Positions 8,316-16,012 of a DNA stretch of 64,000 bases are shown here, in pieces (the stretch's first letter is position 1; the number at the start of each line of letters is the position of its first letter). Under the pieces are notes generated by a model, which was given only the letters and a program-made list of their open reading frames with translations, was not told the DNA's origin and made no database searches. This stretch comes from Granulicoccus phenolivorans DSM 17626 = NBRC 107789 = JCM 15570 (lineage in GTDB: Bacteria > Actinomycetota > Actinomycetes > Propionibacteriales > Propionibacteriaceae): the NCBI RefSeq assembly GCF_000423085.1, contig NZ_AUHH01000001.1, positions 186,001 to 250,000 on the forward strand, read 5' to 3'. A program made the position numbers and the translations under genes.

Positions 8316-9259
8316 AGCCGGGCCTTCACGTGCAGGCCGACCTCGGGATCGACCAGGACCTCCTGGGCGGCGGCGATCTCACCGATCGCGAACTCGGCGT
8401 CGGTGGGTACGCCCCGTTTCACCAGGCCGAGCGCGATCGGGCCGAGCTCGTGGTGCCGGGCGCTGGAGCCGACGAAGCCGACCTCGCGGCCGTCCCGGGT
8501 CAGCGCGGCCCCCACCGGCGGGAGGGCGTCGACCGATCCGTCCAGGTGCAGCAGCACCAGCCGCCGCGGCGGGCGCCCCAGCGTGTGCACCCGGCCGACG
8601 GTCTCCTGGCCCGGATAGCAGCCCTTGGCCAGGTGGACGCCGGGCAGCCCCAGCTCGTTGGGGATGGTCCGGTGGTCGGTGTCCGGGCCGATCCGCGGTA
8701 CGCCGGCGGCGATCCGCAGCGCCTCGTAGGCCCACATGCCGGCCGGCTCGATCCCGGCCAGGAAGGAGTCCAGGTGCTCCCGCGGAACGAACGACTCGTG
8801 CCCACCGAGGGTGTCGGCGGCGCTGCGGGTGACCCGACCCTGCGGCCCCGGGCCGGGCCGCCAGACCACCGCCAACTCGGCGGTCCGGGCGAGGACCTCG
8901 ACCCGGGCCCGGAAGATCATCCGCTGCAGGAACTGCAGCAGCGCCTCCCCGGCGCCGGGTTCGGTATGGACCCAGAAGACCTCACCGTCATCGACGCCGT
9001 ACAGGACGTGATTGATGTGTCCCTGCGGGGACAGGATCAGGGCGGTGGTCCCGACCCCGGGCGCCAGGTCGTCCAGCTTCTGGGTGGTGATCTGGTTCAG
9101 CCAGGTGAGCCGGTCGGGTCCGGAGACCGACAGCACGTCGCGATGGCCCAGGTTGACCGCGCCGGCACCGGATTCCAGCAGCCGCTGCTCGGCGACCGGG
9201 TTGCCGTAGTGCCAGACCGCCCCGGTGTCGGGGCCCTCGGTGAGGACGACCGCACTCAT
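8312..9259 (-). CDS. ygfZ: YgfZ/GcvT-type folate-binding Fe-S protein
   Basis: 315 residues from ATG at 9259, overlapping the previous stop as ATGA. The diagnostic YgfZ motif KGCYPGQE lies near residues 209-216 and contains the conserved cysteine. The fold is that of the aminomethyltransferase (GcvT) family, with a tetrahydrofolate-binding N-terminal part and a C-terminal barrel, but the protein lacks the context of a glycine cleavage operon. YgfZ homologues help repair or assemble some Fe-S enzymes in a folate-dependent way. Pairing with a nitrobindin-like haem protein suggests a shared stress role, which is inference. Confidence 0.9.
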   Translation of the reverse strand: MSAVVLTEGPDTGAVWHYGNPVAEQRLLESGAGAVNLGHRDVLSVSGPDRLTWLNQITTQKLDDLAPGVGTTALILSPQGHINHVLYGVDDGEVFWVHTEPGAGEALLQFLQRMIFRARVEVLARTAELAVVWRPGPGPQGRVTRSAADTLGGHESFVPREHLDSFLAGIEPAGMWAYEALRIAAGVPRIGPDTDHRTIPNELGLPGVHLAKGCYPGQETVGRVHTLGRPPRRLVLLHLDGSVDALPPVGAALTRDGREVGFVGSSARHHELGPIALGLVKRGVPTDAEFAIGEIAAAQEVLVDPEVGLHVKARL

Positions 9260-9789
9260 CGCCGGGTCAACTCCCCGGTCAGGTAGGGCTGCAGGTCGAT
9301 GCCCTGATCGGCCCGGTCGTAGGCGTACATCAGCTTGCCCTGGACATAGCCGTACAGCCGGTGTCCGGCAGTGTGGGTCCCGTCGGTGATCGCGGCGTCG
9401 GTGGTCAGTTCCACCTTGGTCGCCAGCTCCCCACCGGCCGGGGACTGCAGGCCGGTGATCGAGCCGTACCAGGTCTGGGCGACACCGGCGGGATTGGTCA
9501 GCACGACCTTGACCTCGTTCTTCTCCCCCGGGATCCAGAACCCGGTCTCCATGAACACCGGCGCGCCGGGCTGGCCGTCGGCGTCGGCGTACGCCTGCAG
9601 CAGGTAGTGCAGGTAGGGCTCACCGTTGTGGGAGAAGTCGATCTGCTGCAGCACGGGCTGGTCGGGCTGGTCGTGCCACTGGGTCTGCCCGAACCCCTCC
9701 CAATGCCCGATCAGCCAGGCCAGGCCCTTCAGGGCCGGGTGCATCCCCTCGGGAAACGCATAGTCGAGGGTGCTGGGGTCAGTGGTCAT
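9256..9789 (-). CDS. Nitrobindin-like haem-binding beta-barrel protein (FABP family)
   Basis: 177 residues from ATG at 9789, with AGGA about 9 nt upstream; it overlaps the preceding gene by 11 bp and ygfZ by 4 bp. The nitrobindin signature G-x-W-x-G-x-G is seen as GHWEGFG at residues 28-34, and histidines 139 and 143 near the C-terminus are candidates for the proximal haem ligand. Actinobacterial members of this THAP4/nitrobindin-like family bind ferric haem and react with NO or peroxynitrite. It is small, soluble and without a signal peptide. The family assignment is firm; haem binding here is inferred. Confidence 0.88.
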   Translation of the reverse strand: MTTDPSTLDYAFPEGMHPALKGLAWLIGHWEGFGQTQWHDQPDQPVLQQIDFSHNGEPYLHYLLQAYADADGQPGAPVFMETGFWIPGEKNEVKVVLTNPAGVAQTWYGSITGLQSPAGGELATKVELTTDAAITDGTHTAGHRLYGYVQGKLMYAYDRADQGIDLQPYLTGELTRR

Positions 9790-10093
9790 TGCTGGAGTTC
9801 CTGTTCTTCGCGTCGTCGGCCGACAGATCGCGGGTGATCTCGTCGGCGCCGGAGGTCCGGTCCCCGGGGTGATTGTCCTCGGGGTCCGCGGTCACCGGCC
9901 GACCCGCCACCAGGGCGGGCGGCGCGCCGACAGCGGGCCCGGCGAGAACCAACGGTCCGGAACGCCCGGCAAGGGCCGGTGGGCGACGGGCCAGGGCCCG
10001 GCCCACCCACCACAGCGCCCCGGCCCCGACCACCGCCGGGGCAGCCACCAGAAGACCGGTCAAGAAGTCGAACGCCGTGAGCATCGCGATCAT
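9779..10093 (-). CDS. Small single-pass membrane protein, unknown function
   Basis: 104 residues. One transmembrane segment at residues ~9-32 (LLVAAPAVVGAGALWWVG) is followed by a Pro/Ala-rich basic stretch and an acidic polar tail. No family recognised. It heads the nitrobindin-ygfZ-asparaginase operon and overlaps nitrobindin by 11 bp, supporting co-transcription. The ATG at 10093 lies 6 nt after TAGGCT and has no ribosome-binding site, pointing to a leaderless start; an internal ATG four codons on is possible. Confidence 0.6.
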   Translation of the reverse strand: MIAMLTAFDFLTGLLVAAPAVVGAGALWWVGRALARRPPALAGRSGPLVLAGPAVGAPPALVAGRPVTADPEDNHPGDRTSGADEITRDLSADDAKNRNSSNDH

Positions 10094-10099
10094 TCCCCC

Positions 10100-10105
10100 A
10101 GCCTA
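10100..10105 (-). promoter_or_regulatory. -10 box (TAGGCT), predicted leaderless promoter
   Basis: Six bases separate it from the ATG at 10093; it would drive the four-gene nitrobindin operon. Confidence 0.6.
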
Positions 10106-10169
10106 ACCAGGCCGCCGCGGCGGGCCTCGGCTTTGTCCGGGCGTGGTGCCGGACCCACCGGGGCACCTC

Positions 10170-10175
10170 TACAGT
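10170..10175 (+). promoter_or_regulatory. -10 box (TACAGT), predicted leaderless promoter of dtd
   Basis: Six bases before the GTG at 10182; no Shine-Dalgarno sequence is present. Confidence 0.6.
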
Positions 10176-10181
10176 GACCGG

Positions 10182-10646
10182 GTGCGAGTTGTGGTGCAAC
10201 GGGCCAGTGCGGCGACGGTGCGGGTGGCGGGGGAGGTCGTCGGGGCGCTGCCCGGGCCCGGCCTGGTGGTGCTGGTCGGCGTCACCCACACCGATACCCC
10301 GGCGGTCGCGGCGAAACTGGCCGACAAGGTCTGGCGGTTGCGGATCCTGGCCGAGGAGCGCTCGGCCAGCGATCTCAACGCTCCCCTGCTGGTGGTCTCC
10401 CAGTTCACCCTGTACGCCGACACCCGCAAGGGCCGGCGACCCAGTTGGAGCGCGGCGGCCCCCGGCCCGGTCAGCGAACCGCTGGTGGCGGCCTTCGTCG
10501 CCGCCCTGCGCGCGGCCGGGGCCACGGTGGAGACCGGGCGGTTCGGGGCCGAGATGGCCGTCGAACTGGTCAACGACGGCCCGGTGACCCTGATTCTGGA
10601 CGCCGACGCCGAGCCTGCTCCGCCGAAACCTCCGGCTGCCGATTAA
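10182..10646 (+). CDS. dtd: D-aminoacyl-tRNA deacylase
   Basis: 154 residues from GTG at 10182; this start gives the family-typical N-terminus MRVVVQRAS and the usual length. The active-site motif [17 protein letters not shown] and the cross-subunit Gly-Pro motif in [10 protein letters not shown] are both intact. The enzyme recycles tRNAs mischarged with D-amino acids (and glycyl-tRNA-Ala), acting as a cytosolic homodimer. It is divergent from the nitrobindin operon and sits 35 bp ahead of glnR. Confidence 0.93.
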   Translation: MRVVVQRASAATVRVAGEVVGALPGPGLVVLVGVTHTDTPAVAAKLADKVWRLRILAEERSASDLNAPLLVVSQFTLYADTRKGRRPSWSAAAPGPVSEPLVAAFVAALRAAGATVETGRFGAEMAVELVNDGPVTLILDADAEPAPPKPPAAD

Positions 10647-10681
10647 AGTGGGCCCGCACAAGTTCGGCGGAAGGGGTGACC

Positions 10682-11338
10682 ATGACCCAGGTGTTGTTGC
10701 TCACACCGCAGGTGGGCGGGTCGGAGAACTCCGCCGACATCCTGCCGTCACTGGGTCTGCTGACCCACCAGATCCGGGTTGCCGCGCTGGAGCCGGAGAG
10801 TCTGCTGAACTCCGACGCCTCGATCCTGCTGCTGGACGGGCGTACCGACCTGGTCGGGGTGCGCAACTTCTGCCGGACGCTGACCGCCCTGGGCAACCAG
10901 ATCCCGACCCTGGTGGTGCTCACCGAGGGCGGGCTGACCGCGCTGTCCCCGGCCTGGGAACTGAGTGATTTCGTCCTGGTCACCGCCGGGCCGGCCGAGG
11001 TGGATGCCCGGCTGCGGATGGTGGTGCGCGAATCCGGGCGGGAACTGATCGCCGCCGGGGGCGTGGAGATCGACGAGGAGGCGTACGTGGCCCGGCTGGA
11101 CGGTCGGGCGCTGGACCTCACCTACACCGAATTCGAACTGCTGAAGTTCCTGGCCCAGCACCCGAACAAGGTGTTCAGCCGGGAGCAGCTGCTCTCCGAC
11201 GTGTGGGGCTGGGACTATTTCGGCGGGACCCGGACCGTGGACGTCCATGTCCGCCGACTCCGGGCGAAACTGGGTGAGGCGGACTCCCTGATCGGGACCG
11301 TGCGCAACGTCGGTTATCGATTCGTCCCACGCAGCTGA
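10682..11338 (+). CDS. glnR: GlnR-type nitrogen response regulator
   Basis: 218 residues from ATG at 10682, with GGAAGGGG about 6 nt upstream. Residues 1-105 are a receiver-like domain and residues ~125-215 an OmpR-type winged helix with GGTRTVDVHVRRLRAKL, the GlnR recognition-helix region. Close sequence agreement with streptomycete GlnR includes LIGTVRNVGYRF at the end. GlnR is an orphan regulator without a cognate kinase that controls glnA, amtB and other nitrogen genes. It is shorter than the homologues I know (about 255-267 residues), lacking their C-terminal extension. mshD follows, an order I recall from Mycobacterium tuberculosis. Confidence 0.92.
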   Translation: MTQVLLLTPQVGGSENSADILPSLGLLTHQIRVAALEPESLLNSDASILLLDGRTDLVGVRNFCRTLTALGNQIPTLVVLTEGGLTALSPAWELSDFVLVTAGPAEVDARLRMVVRESGRELIAAGGVEIDEEAYVARLDGRALDLTYTEFELLKFLAQHPNKVFSREQLLSDVWGWDYFGGTRTVDVHVRRLRAKLGEADSLIGTVRNVGYRFVPRS

Positions 11339-11345
11339 GTGCCCA

Positions 11346-11367
11346 GTGTCCCCTCAGTAGGGGACAC
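11346..11367 (+). terminator. Hairpin after glnR
   Basis: GTGTCCCC, loop TCAGTA, GGGGACAC: an 8-bp perfect stem just downstream of the glnR stop, without a clear T-run. Confidence 0.55.
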
Positions 11368-11408
11368 CATTCTCGGCCCGCTTTCAACACGGGCCCGCGG
11401 CGGGCGGT

Positions 11409-11414
11409 TACGGT
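11409..11414 (+). promoter_or_regulatory. -10 box (TACGGT), predicted leaderless promoter of mshD
   Basis: Six bases before the ATG at 11421. This spacing favours 11421 over the in-frame ATG at 11415, which directly abuts the hexamer. Confidence 0.6.
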
Positions 11415-11420
11415 ATGCCC

Positions 11421-12371
11421 ATGTCGCTGAGCACCGAAGTCGTCGCAGCCCTCACCCCCGAGCAATATCGCGACGTGCTCCGGCTCACCGAAGCGGCCGA
11501 ACTGAGCGACGGCAAGGCCCCGTTCAACGAGGCCGCCCTGCTGGATCTGCAGCGCCGCGAGGGCGTGGACGGGCTGGCGCTGATGCTGGCCTACGAGGGC
11601 CCCACCCTGGTCGGCTTCGCCCACGTGGATTCCCGGTTCAACGGCGTTGACCTGCAACTCGCGGTGGACCCGGCACACCGGCGGCACCGGGTGGCCCGGA
11701 CGATGCTGGGCGAGCTGGGACTGGACGCCACCGACCCGGACCACCGCGGCCGCCTGCAGTCGGGCATCGAGCTCAGCGTGTGGTCCTTCGGCGATCTGCC
11801 GCCGGCCCGCGCCTGGGCCCGCGCCGACGGCTTCCGCAAGGTGCGCGAGTTGCTGGTGATGGGTCGCGAGCTGACCGACGACATCCCCGAGCCGGACCTG
11901 GGCGAGGTCACCCTGCGAGCCTTCCGGGACTCCGACGCCGCGGACTGGATCCGGGTGAACGCGCGGGCCTTCGCCCATCACCCCGAGCAGGGGGCGATCA
12001 CCCTGGACGACCTGCACGCCCGGATGCACGAGGACTGGTTCGACCCCGCGGACTTCCTGGTGGCGACCACCCAGGTGGCCGGTCGGGAACAACTGATCGG
12101 GTATCACTGGACCAAGCGGCACTCCCCGACCCTGGGCGAGGTCTATGTGATCGGCGTGGACCCCGATCACGCCGGTGCGGGGCTGGGCCGCAAACTGCTG
12201 CACGCCGGCCTGCGCCACCTGCGTTCGCGCGGCAGCGAACGGGTCATCCTCTATGTCGAGGCCGATCAGGAGTACGTGGTCCGGCTCTATGAGAGCACCG
12301 GTTTCGACGTCATCAACCGGGACGTCAAGTATGTGGCCCCGCCATTAGGAGGGGTAGCGACCGCCGAGTAG
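11421..12371 (+). CDS. mshD: Mycothiol synthase MshD (N-acetyltransferase)
   Basis: 316 residues with two tandem GNAT domains (about 1-150 and 155-316). The C-terminal domain is the active one, with VYVIGVDPDHAGAGLGRKLL forming the acetyl-CoA pyrophosphate loop and ending in LYESTGFDVINRDVKYV, typical of MshD. It acetylates Cys-GlcN-Ins in the last step of mycothiol synthesis. Other mycothiol genes in the window are mtr and mca; mshA, mshB and mshC are not here. Start chosen by the leaderless promoter spacing. Confidence 0.92.
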   Translation: MSLSTEVVAALTPEQYRDVLRLTEAAELSDGKAPFNEAALLDLQRREGVDGLALMLAYEGPTLVGFAHVDSRFNGVDLQLAVDPAHRRHRVARTMLGELGLDATDPDHRGRLQSGIELSVWSFGDLPPARAWARADGFRKVRELLVMGRELTDDIPEPDLGEVTLRAFRDSDAADWIRVNARAFAHHPEQGAITLDDLHARMHEDWFDPADFLVATTQVAGREQLIGYHWTKRHSPTLGEVYVIGVDPDHAGAGLGRKLLHAGLRHLRSRGSERVILYVEADQEYVVRLYESTGFDVINRDVKYVAPPLGGVATAE

Positions 12372-12428
12372 CATGGGCGGCGCCGACGCACCGCTACCCG
12401 GTGCCGAGAAACGGAGCCCGCGCAGCCC

Positions 12429-13490
12429 ATGGACCAGACGTCCCCTTCCCCTCTCCCGGACGCCCACCCCGACGCCACGGTGGACGCCGACGGCACGGTG
12501 GACGCCGACGGCACGGTGCGACCCAACGGCAAGGTGCGACCCAACGGCAAGACCCACCCCAGCGGGAAGGCCCACCCCAGCGGGAAGGCCAAGCAGATTG
12601 TCGCCGCCGGCGCGGTCGTGCTGCGTCCGAGCACCACCGGGATGGAGGTGTTGCTGGTCCACCGCCCCCATCTGGCGGACTGGTCGCTGCCCAAGGGCAA
12701 ACTCGACCGGGGCGAATCGCTGCCGGCCTGCGCGGTGCGGGAGGTGCTGGAGGAAACCGGCGTCGCGATCCGGCTGACCGCTCGGCTGCAGGATGTGCAC
12801 TATCCCACCGACCGCGGCCCGAAGGTCGTGCACTGGTGGCGGGGCGTCCCGGTGGATCCGGCGCACACCGAACCGCGACCGCAGGACGGGGAGGTCGATG
12901 AGGTGGTGTGGCTCCCGATCGAGGAAGCGCTCACCCGGTTCTCCTATCCCAATGACGCCGACGTGCTGCGCGAGGCGCTCGACCGCGTGACGGCCCCGGG
13001 CACCGTCGTGGTGGTGCGTCATGTCAAGGCGGTGGCCCGGGCGGACTGGTCCGAGGCTGACCCGCTGCGGCCGCTGACCGAGGCCGGCTGGGCCGACACC
13101 GAACCGCTGGCCGACGCCCTTGCCGCGTTCGGCGTGGACGAGGTCATCAGCTCCAGTTCCACCCGCTGCGTCCAGACGGTGACGCCGTACGCCACCCGGA
13201 TCGGCCGACCGGCCACGCAGGATTCCCGGCTGAGCGAGGAGTCCGCCGACCAGGACCCCACCCTGCCCCAGCGCGCCACCCGGGCGATCGCCCAGCGCGC
13301 CATCGCCGAGGGCACGGTGCTGGCGGTGTGCAGCCACCGACCGGTCCTGCCGCTGATCACCGCCGCGCTGGACGCGGGCGATGTCCGGTTGGGGCTGGGC
13401 GAGGTGCTCGTGGTGCGGCTGGGCGCCGACGCCCGCGCGATCGATGTGGCGGGTCCGTACGCGCTGCATCCACGCCCGCCGAAGAACTGA
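12429..13490 (+). CDS. Nudix hydrolase fused to histidine phosphatase (MutT1-like)
   Basis: 353 residues, ATG at 12429 with GGAG upstream at about 12413. Residues ~12-55 are a hydrophilic tail made of seven hexapeptide repeats. Residues ~58-185 are a Nudix domain whose box reads GKLDRGESLPACAV then REVLEETGV. Residues ~195-345 are a histidine phosphatase domain with VVRHVKAV (catalytic His), SSSTRCVQT and SHRP (second His). The order matches mycobacterial MutT1, which hydrolyses 8-oxo-dGTP and diadenosine polyphosphates in two steps. The usual RHAKAG motif is here RHVKAV. A -10 like TAGCAT lies at 12369-12374, overlapping the mshD stop, so it may have its own leadered promoter. Confidence 0.87.
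   Translation: MDQTSPSPLPDAHPDATVDADGTVDADGTVRPNGKVRPNGKTHPSGKAHPSGKAKQIVAAGAVVLRPSTTGMEVLLVHRPHLADWSLPKGKLDRGESLPACAVREVLEETGVAIRLTARLQDVHYPTDRGPKVVHWWRGVPVDPAHTEPRPQDGEVDEVVWLPIEEALTRFSYPNDADVLREALDRVTAPGTVVVVRHVKAVARADWSEADPLRPLTEAGWADTEPLADALAAFGVDEVISSSSTRCVQTVTPYATRIGRPATQDSRLSEESADQDPTLPQRATRAIAQRAIAEGTVLAVCSHRPVLPLITAALDAGDVRLGLGEVLVVRLGADARAIDVAGPYALHPRPPKN
12462..12587 (+). repeat. Seven tandem 18-bp repeats in the Nudix fusion gene
   Basis: Units begin at 12462, 12480, 12498, 12516, 12534, 12552 and 12570. Units 2 and 3 are identical (GTGGACGCCGACGGCACG), units 4 and 5 are identical (GTGCGACCCAACGGCAAG), and units 6 and 7 differ at one base. Each encodes one hexapeptide such as VDADGT, VRPNGK or AHPSGK. 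Confidence 0.9.
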
Positions 13491-13838
13491 GCCCGGTTTT
13501 GCCCTCTATTCCCAGGGGGCATATCCTGTCGACCAGGTCGACGACTCGGTTTCCGGAAGGTTACGAGAAAACTGTGTCGGCGCAGATCAACGGAGATCCA
13601 TCACATCGCCTACATACCGGACCCAGTCACCAATTGTTGGTTGACTGCGAGTCTCACCTCGTCCTGACGGTCGGCCACCATAACGAATGCGGCACGATCG
13701 GATGTCGTCGACGACACTTACTGTTCACCTGTGGTTCATCTTTCCGGACAAACCGCTTTACGGGCTTCCCCTAGATTCACCGCCGTGGGCCGGATGGCCT
13801 CCGTTCATAACCACTACTTTTCCCATGGGGGGATTTCC
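13491..13838 (+). other. Gene-free pstS upstream region (348 bp)
   Basis: The stretch is visibly richer in A/T than its surroundings. It holds a perfect 15-bp palindrome GTCGACCAGGTCGAC at 13528-13542, a candidate PHO box at 13723-13740 and a possible -10 TAGATT at 13772-13777. A 67-codon frame from GTG at 13574 has no recognisable product or convincing ribosome-binding site and is not called. Confidence 0.6.
13723..13740 (+). promoter_or_regulatory. Candidate PHO box (two GTTCA direct repeats, 11-nt period)
   Basis: GTTCACC at 13723-13729 and GTTCATC at 13734-13740 begin 11 nt apart. In Streptomyces, PhoP binds direct repeat units of 11 nt with a GTTCACC core upstream of pstS. Position ahead of pstS supports the same role. 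It ends about 31 bp before the TAGATT box, somewhat further than a -35-overlapping activator site. Confidence 0.65.
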
Positions 13839-14936
13839 GTGAAGAAGCTGCGTCTCGGCGTCTCGATCGCCGCAGTGCTGGCCCTCGGCCTGACTGCTTG
13901 CGCCAGCAACAACCCGACCGGCTCCGGCACCGCTTCGCAGGCTCCGCAGCAGCAGCAGCTGTCCGGCACCTTGAACGGTGGCGGCGCGTCGTCGCAGGAA
14001 GCCGCGATGACCGCTTGGATCGACGCCTACCGCGCCATCCAGCCGAATGTGAACGTGCAGTACAACCCGGTGGGCTCCGGCTCCGGCCGTAAGGGCTTCA
14101 TCGCCGGCCAGTACTCCTTCGCCGGCTCCGACGCCGCCCTGAAGGACGACGAGAAGCAGCAGGCCCAGCAGCAGTGTGGCCCCGATGGCGCGTTCCAGAT
14201 CCCGGCGTACATCTCGCCGATCGCGGTCGCCTACAACCTGCCCGGCATCGACGGCCACCTGCAGATGGACGCCAACACCATTGCCGACATCTTCAACAAG
14301 AAGATCACCAAGTGGAACGATCCGAAGATCGCCTCGCAGAACCAGGGCAAGAACCTGCCCGACCTGGCCATCATCACCGTGCATCGCTCCGACGACTCGG
14401 GCACCACCGAGAACTTCACCGACTACCTCTCCGTCGCGGCGAAGGATTCGTGGAGCTACGGCAAGGTGCAGACCTGGCCGAAGGAGATCACCGCGGAGAA
14501 CGCCCAGGGCACCTCCGGTGTGGTCAACCTGGTCAAGCAGCGTGAGGGTGCCATCACCTACGCCGACGCCTCCGCCATCACCGGCCTGGGCAGCGTCGCG
14601 GTCAAGGTCGGCGACGCCTACGTGCCGTTCTCCGAAGAGGCTGCCGCCAAGGCCGTCGAGACCGCGCAGCGCGTCGGGACCGGCAACGACATGGCGGTCA
14701 AGCTGGATCGCGCCACCACCCAGGCCGGCGTCTACCCGGTCGTGCTGGTCTCCTACCACATCTACTGCTCCTCCTACAAGGACCAGGCCACCGTGGACCT
14801 GATCAAGTCCTTCGGCGAGTACGTCGTCTCCGACCAGGGCCAGAAGGCCGCCGCCTCCGCCGCCGGCAACGCTCCGCTGAGCGCCGCCATGCAGGCCGAG
14901 GCCAAGAAGTCGATCGAGTCGATCAAGGTTCAGTGA
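13839..14936 (+). CDS. pstS: Phosphate ABC transporter substrate-binding lipoprotein PstS
   Basis: 365 residues from GTG at 13839, with a GGGGGG Shine-Dalgarno-like run about 7 nt upstream; this start gives a clean lipoprotein signal ending in LTAC (lipobox Cys about residue 20). Phosphate-contact loops are canonical: GGGASSQ near residue 49, FAGSDAAL near 90 and the SDDSGTTENF loop near residue 187. It captures phosphate at the outer membrane face and delivers it to PstCA. It heads pstSCAB, with a candidate PHO box upstream indicating phosphate control. Confidence 0.95.
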   Translation: MKKLRLGVSIAAVLALGLTACASNNPTGSGTASQAPQQQQLSGTLNGGGASSQEAAMTAWIDAYRAIQPNVNVQYNPVGSGSGRKGFIAGQYSFAGSDAALKDDEKQQAQQQCGPDGAFQIPAYISPIAVAYNLPGIDGHLQMDANTIADIFNKKITKWNDPKIASQNQGKNLPDLAIITVHRSDDSGTTENFTDYLSVAAKDSWSYGKVQTWPKEITAENAQGTSGVVNLVKQREGAITYADASAITGLGSVAVKVGDAYVPFSEEAAAKAVETAQRVGTGNDMAVKLDRATTQAGVYPVVLVSYHIYCSSYKDQATVDLIKSFGEYVVSDQGQKAAASAAGNAPLSAAMQAEAKKSIESIKVQ

Positions 14937-14963
14937 CACTCACTCCCTGAGTAACAAAGCCTT

Positions 14964-15006
14964 GGAACGCCCGTCGTACCCAATTGCAGGGTCCGGCGGG
15001 CGTTCC
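14964..15006 (+). terminator. pstS-pstC intergenic hairpin (attenuator or processing site)
   Basis: GGAACGCCCG (14964-14973) pairs exactly with CGGGCGTTCC (14997-15006) around a 23-nt loop that can pair further. With no T-run, it more likely trims or attenuates the transcript, leaving pstS more abundant than pstCAB, than ends it completely. Confidence 0.6.
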
Positions 15007-15049
15007 GGGTTCCTCGCTCACCCGTCCATCCATTCGCAAGGATTGAGCT

Positions 15050-16012
15050 ATGTCACAAGTTCAAACCGGGCCCGCCCAGGCGGGGCCCAGTCAATCCGGG
15101 ATCCCCAGTCGCGGCGGTGGCACCGGGGACACCGTGTTCAAGGTCCTGACCGTCGTCGCCGCGTCGATCATCCTGGCCGTCCTCTTCTTCGTCGCCCTGT
15201 TTCTGGTCCTGAACTCCCTCCCGGCCATGACCGCTCCCGCCGAGACCGTCAGCGGCGGCCGGGGCTTCTGGGTCTATGTCCTCCCGCTGGTGATCGGCAC
15301 GCTGATCTCCGCCTTCATCGCGCTGCTGTTCGCCACCCCGGTGGCGATCCTGGTGGCGCTGTTCATTTCGCACTTCGCCCCGCAGCGGATCTCCAAGGGA
15401 GTCGGTTACACCATCGACCTGCTCGCTGCCATCCCGTCGGTCGTCTACGGCGCCTGGGGCATGAGCTTCTTCGGCCCGGCTCTGGTGCCGCTGTACCAGT
15501 GGCTCGCGAAGTACCTGGGCTTCATCCCGATCTTCGGTCCGGGGGTCTCCGGGCTGGGTCGCAGCCTGCTGACCGCCAGCCTGGTGCTCGCGGTGATGAT
15601 CCTGCCGATCATCACCTCGTTGTGCCGGGAGATCTTCGTCCAGACCCCCACGTTGCACGAGGAGGCCGCCCTCGCCCTGGGGGCAACGAAGTGGGAAATG
15701 ATCCTGATGACCGTCTTCCCGTTCGCCCGGGCTGGCATCGTGTCCTCGGTCATGCTCGGCCTGGGCCGCGCCCTCGGCGAGACCATGGCGATTGCCCTGG
15801 TCCTCTCCCCCGGCCCGCTCACCGCCAACCTGCTCGACACCGGTAACAACACCATCCCGGCCGAGATCGCCCTGAACTACCCCGAAGCCTTCGGGTTGCG
15901 GCAGAGCGAACTCATCGGCGCCGGTCTGGTGCTGTTCGTCCTGACCTTCCTGGTGAACATGTTCGCCCGCTGGATCGTCGGACGTTACTCGCAATTCTCG
16001 GGAGCCAACTGA
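15050..16012 (+). CDS. pstC: Phosphate ABC transporter permease PstC
   Basis: 320 residues with six predicted membrane helices (first at about residues 34-56). The cytoplasmic EAA-like loop is seen as EEAALALGATKWEMI near residue 205, where the ATPase PstB docks, followed by RALGETMAI. The Gly/Ser/Gln-rich cytosolic N-terminus of about 28 residues is typical for actinobacterial PstC. Its TGA overlaps the pstA start by one base, so the two are translationally coupled. Confidence 0.95.
   Translation: MSQVQTGPAQAGPSQSGIPSRGGGTGDTVFKVLTVVAASIILAVLFFVALFLVLNSLPAMTAPAETVSGGRGFWVYVLPLVIGTLISAFIALLFATPVAILVALFISHFAPQRISKGVGYTIDLLAAIPSVVYGAWGMSFFGPALVPLYQWLAKYLGFIPIFGPGVSGLGRSLLTASLVLAVMILPIITSLCREIFVQTPTLHEEAALALGATKWEMILMTVFPFARAGIVSSVMLGLGRALGETMAIALVLSPGPLTANLLDTGNNTIPAEIALNYPEAFGLRQSELIGAGLVLFVLTFLVNMFARWIVGRYSQFSGAN

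Noticed and set aside
13528-13542. Palindrome considered as terminator of the Nudix fusion gene
   Set aside because: No loop of useful size and no T-run; better read as a possible operator.
13574-13774. 67-codon frame in the pstS upstream region
   Set aside because: No homology, poorly placed ribosome-binding site and overlap with the candidate PHO box.
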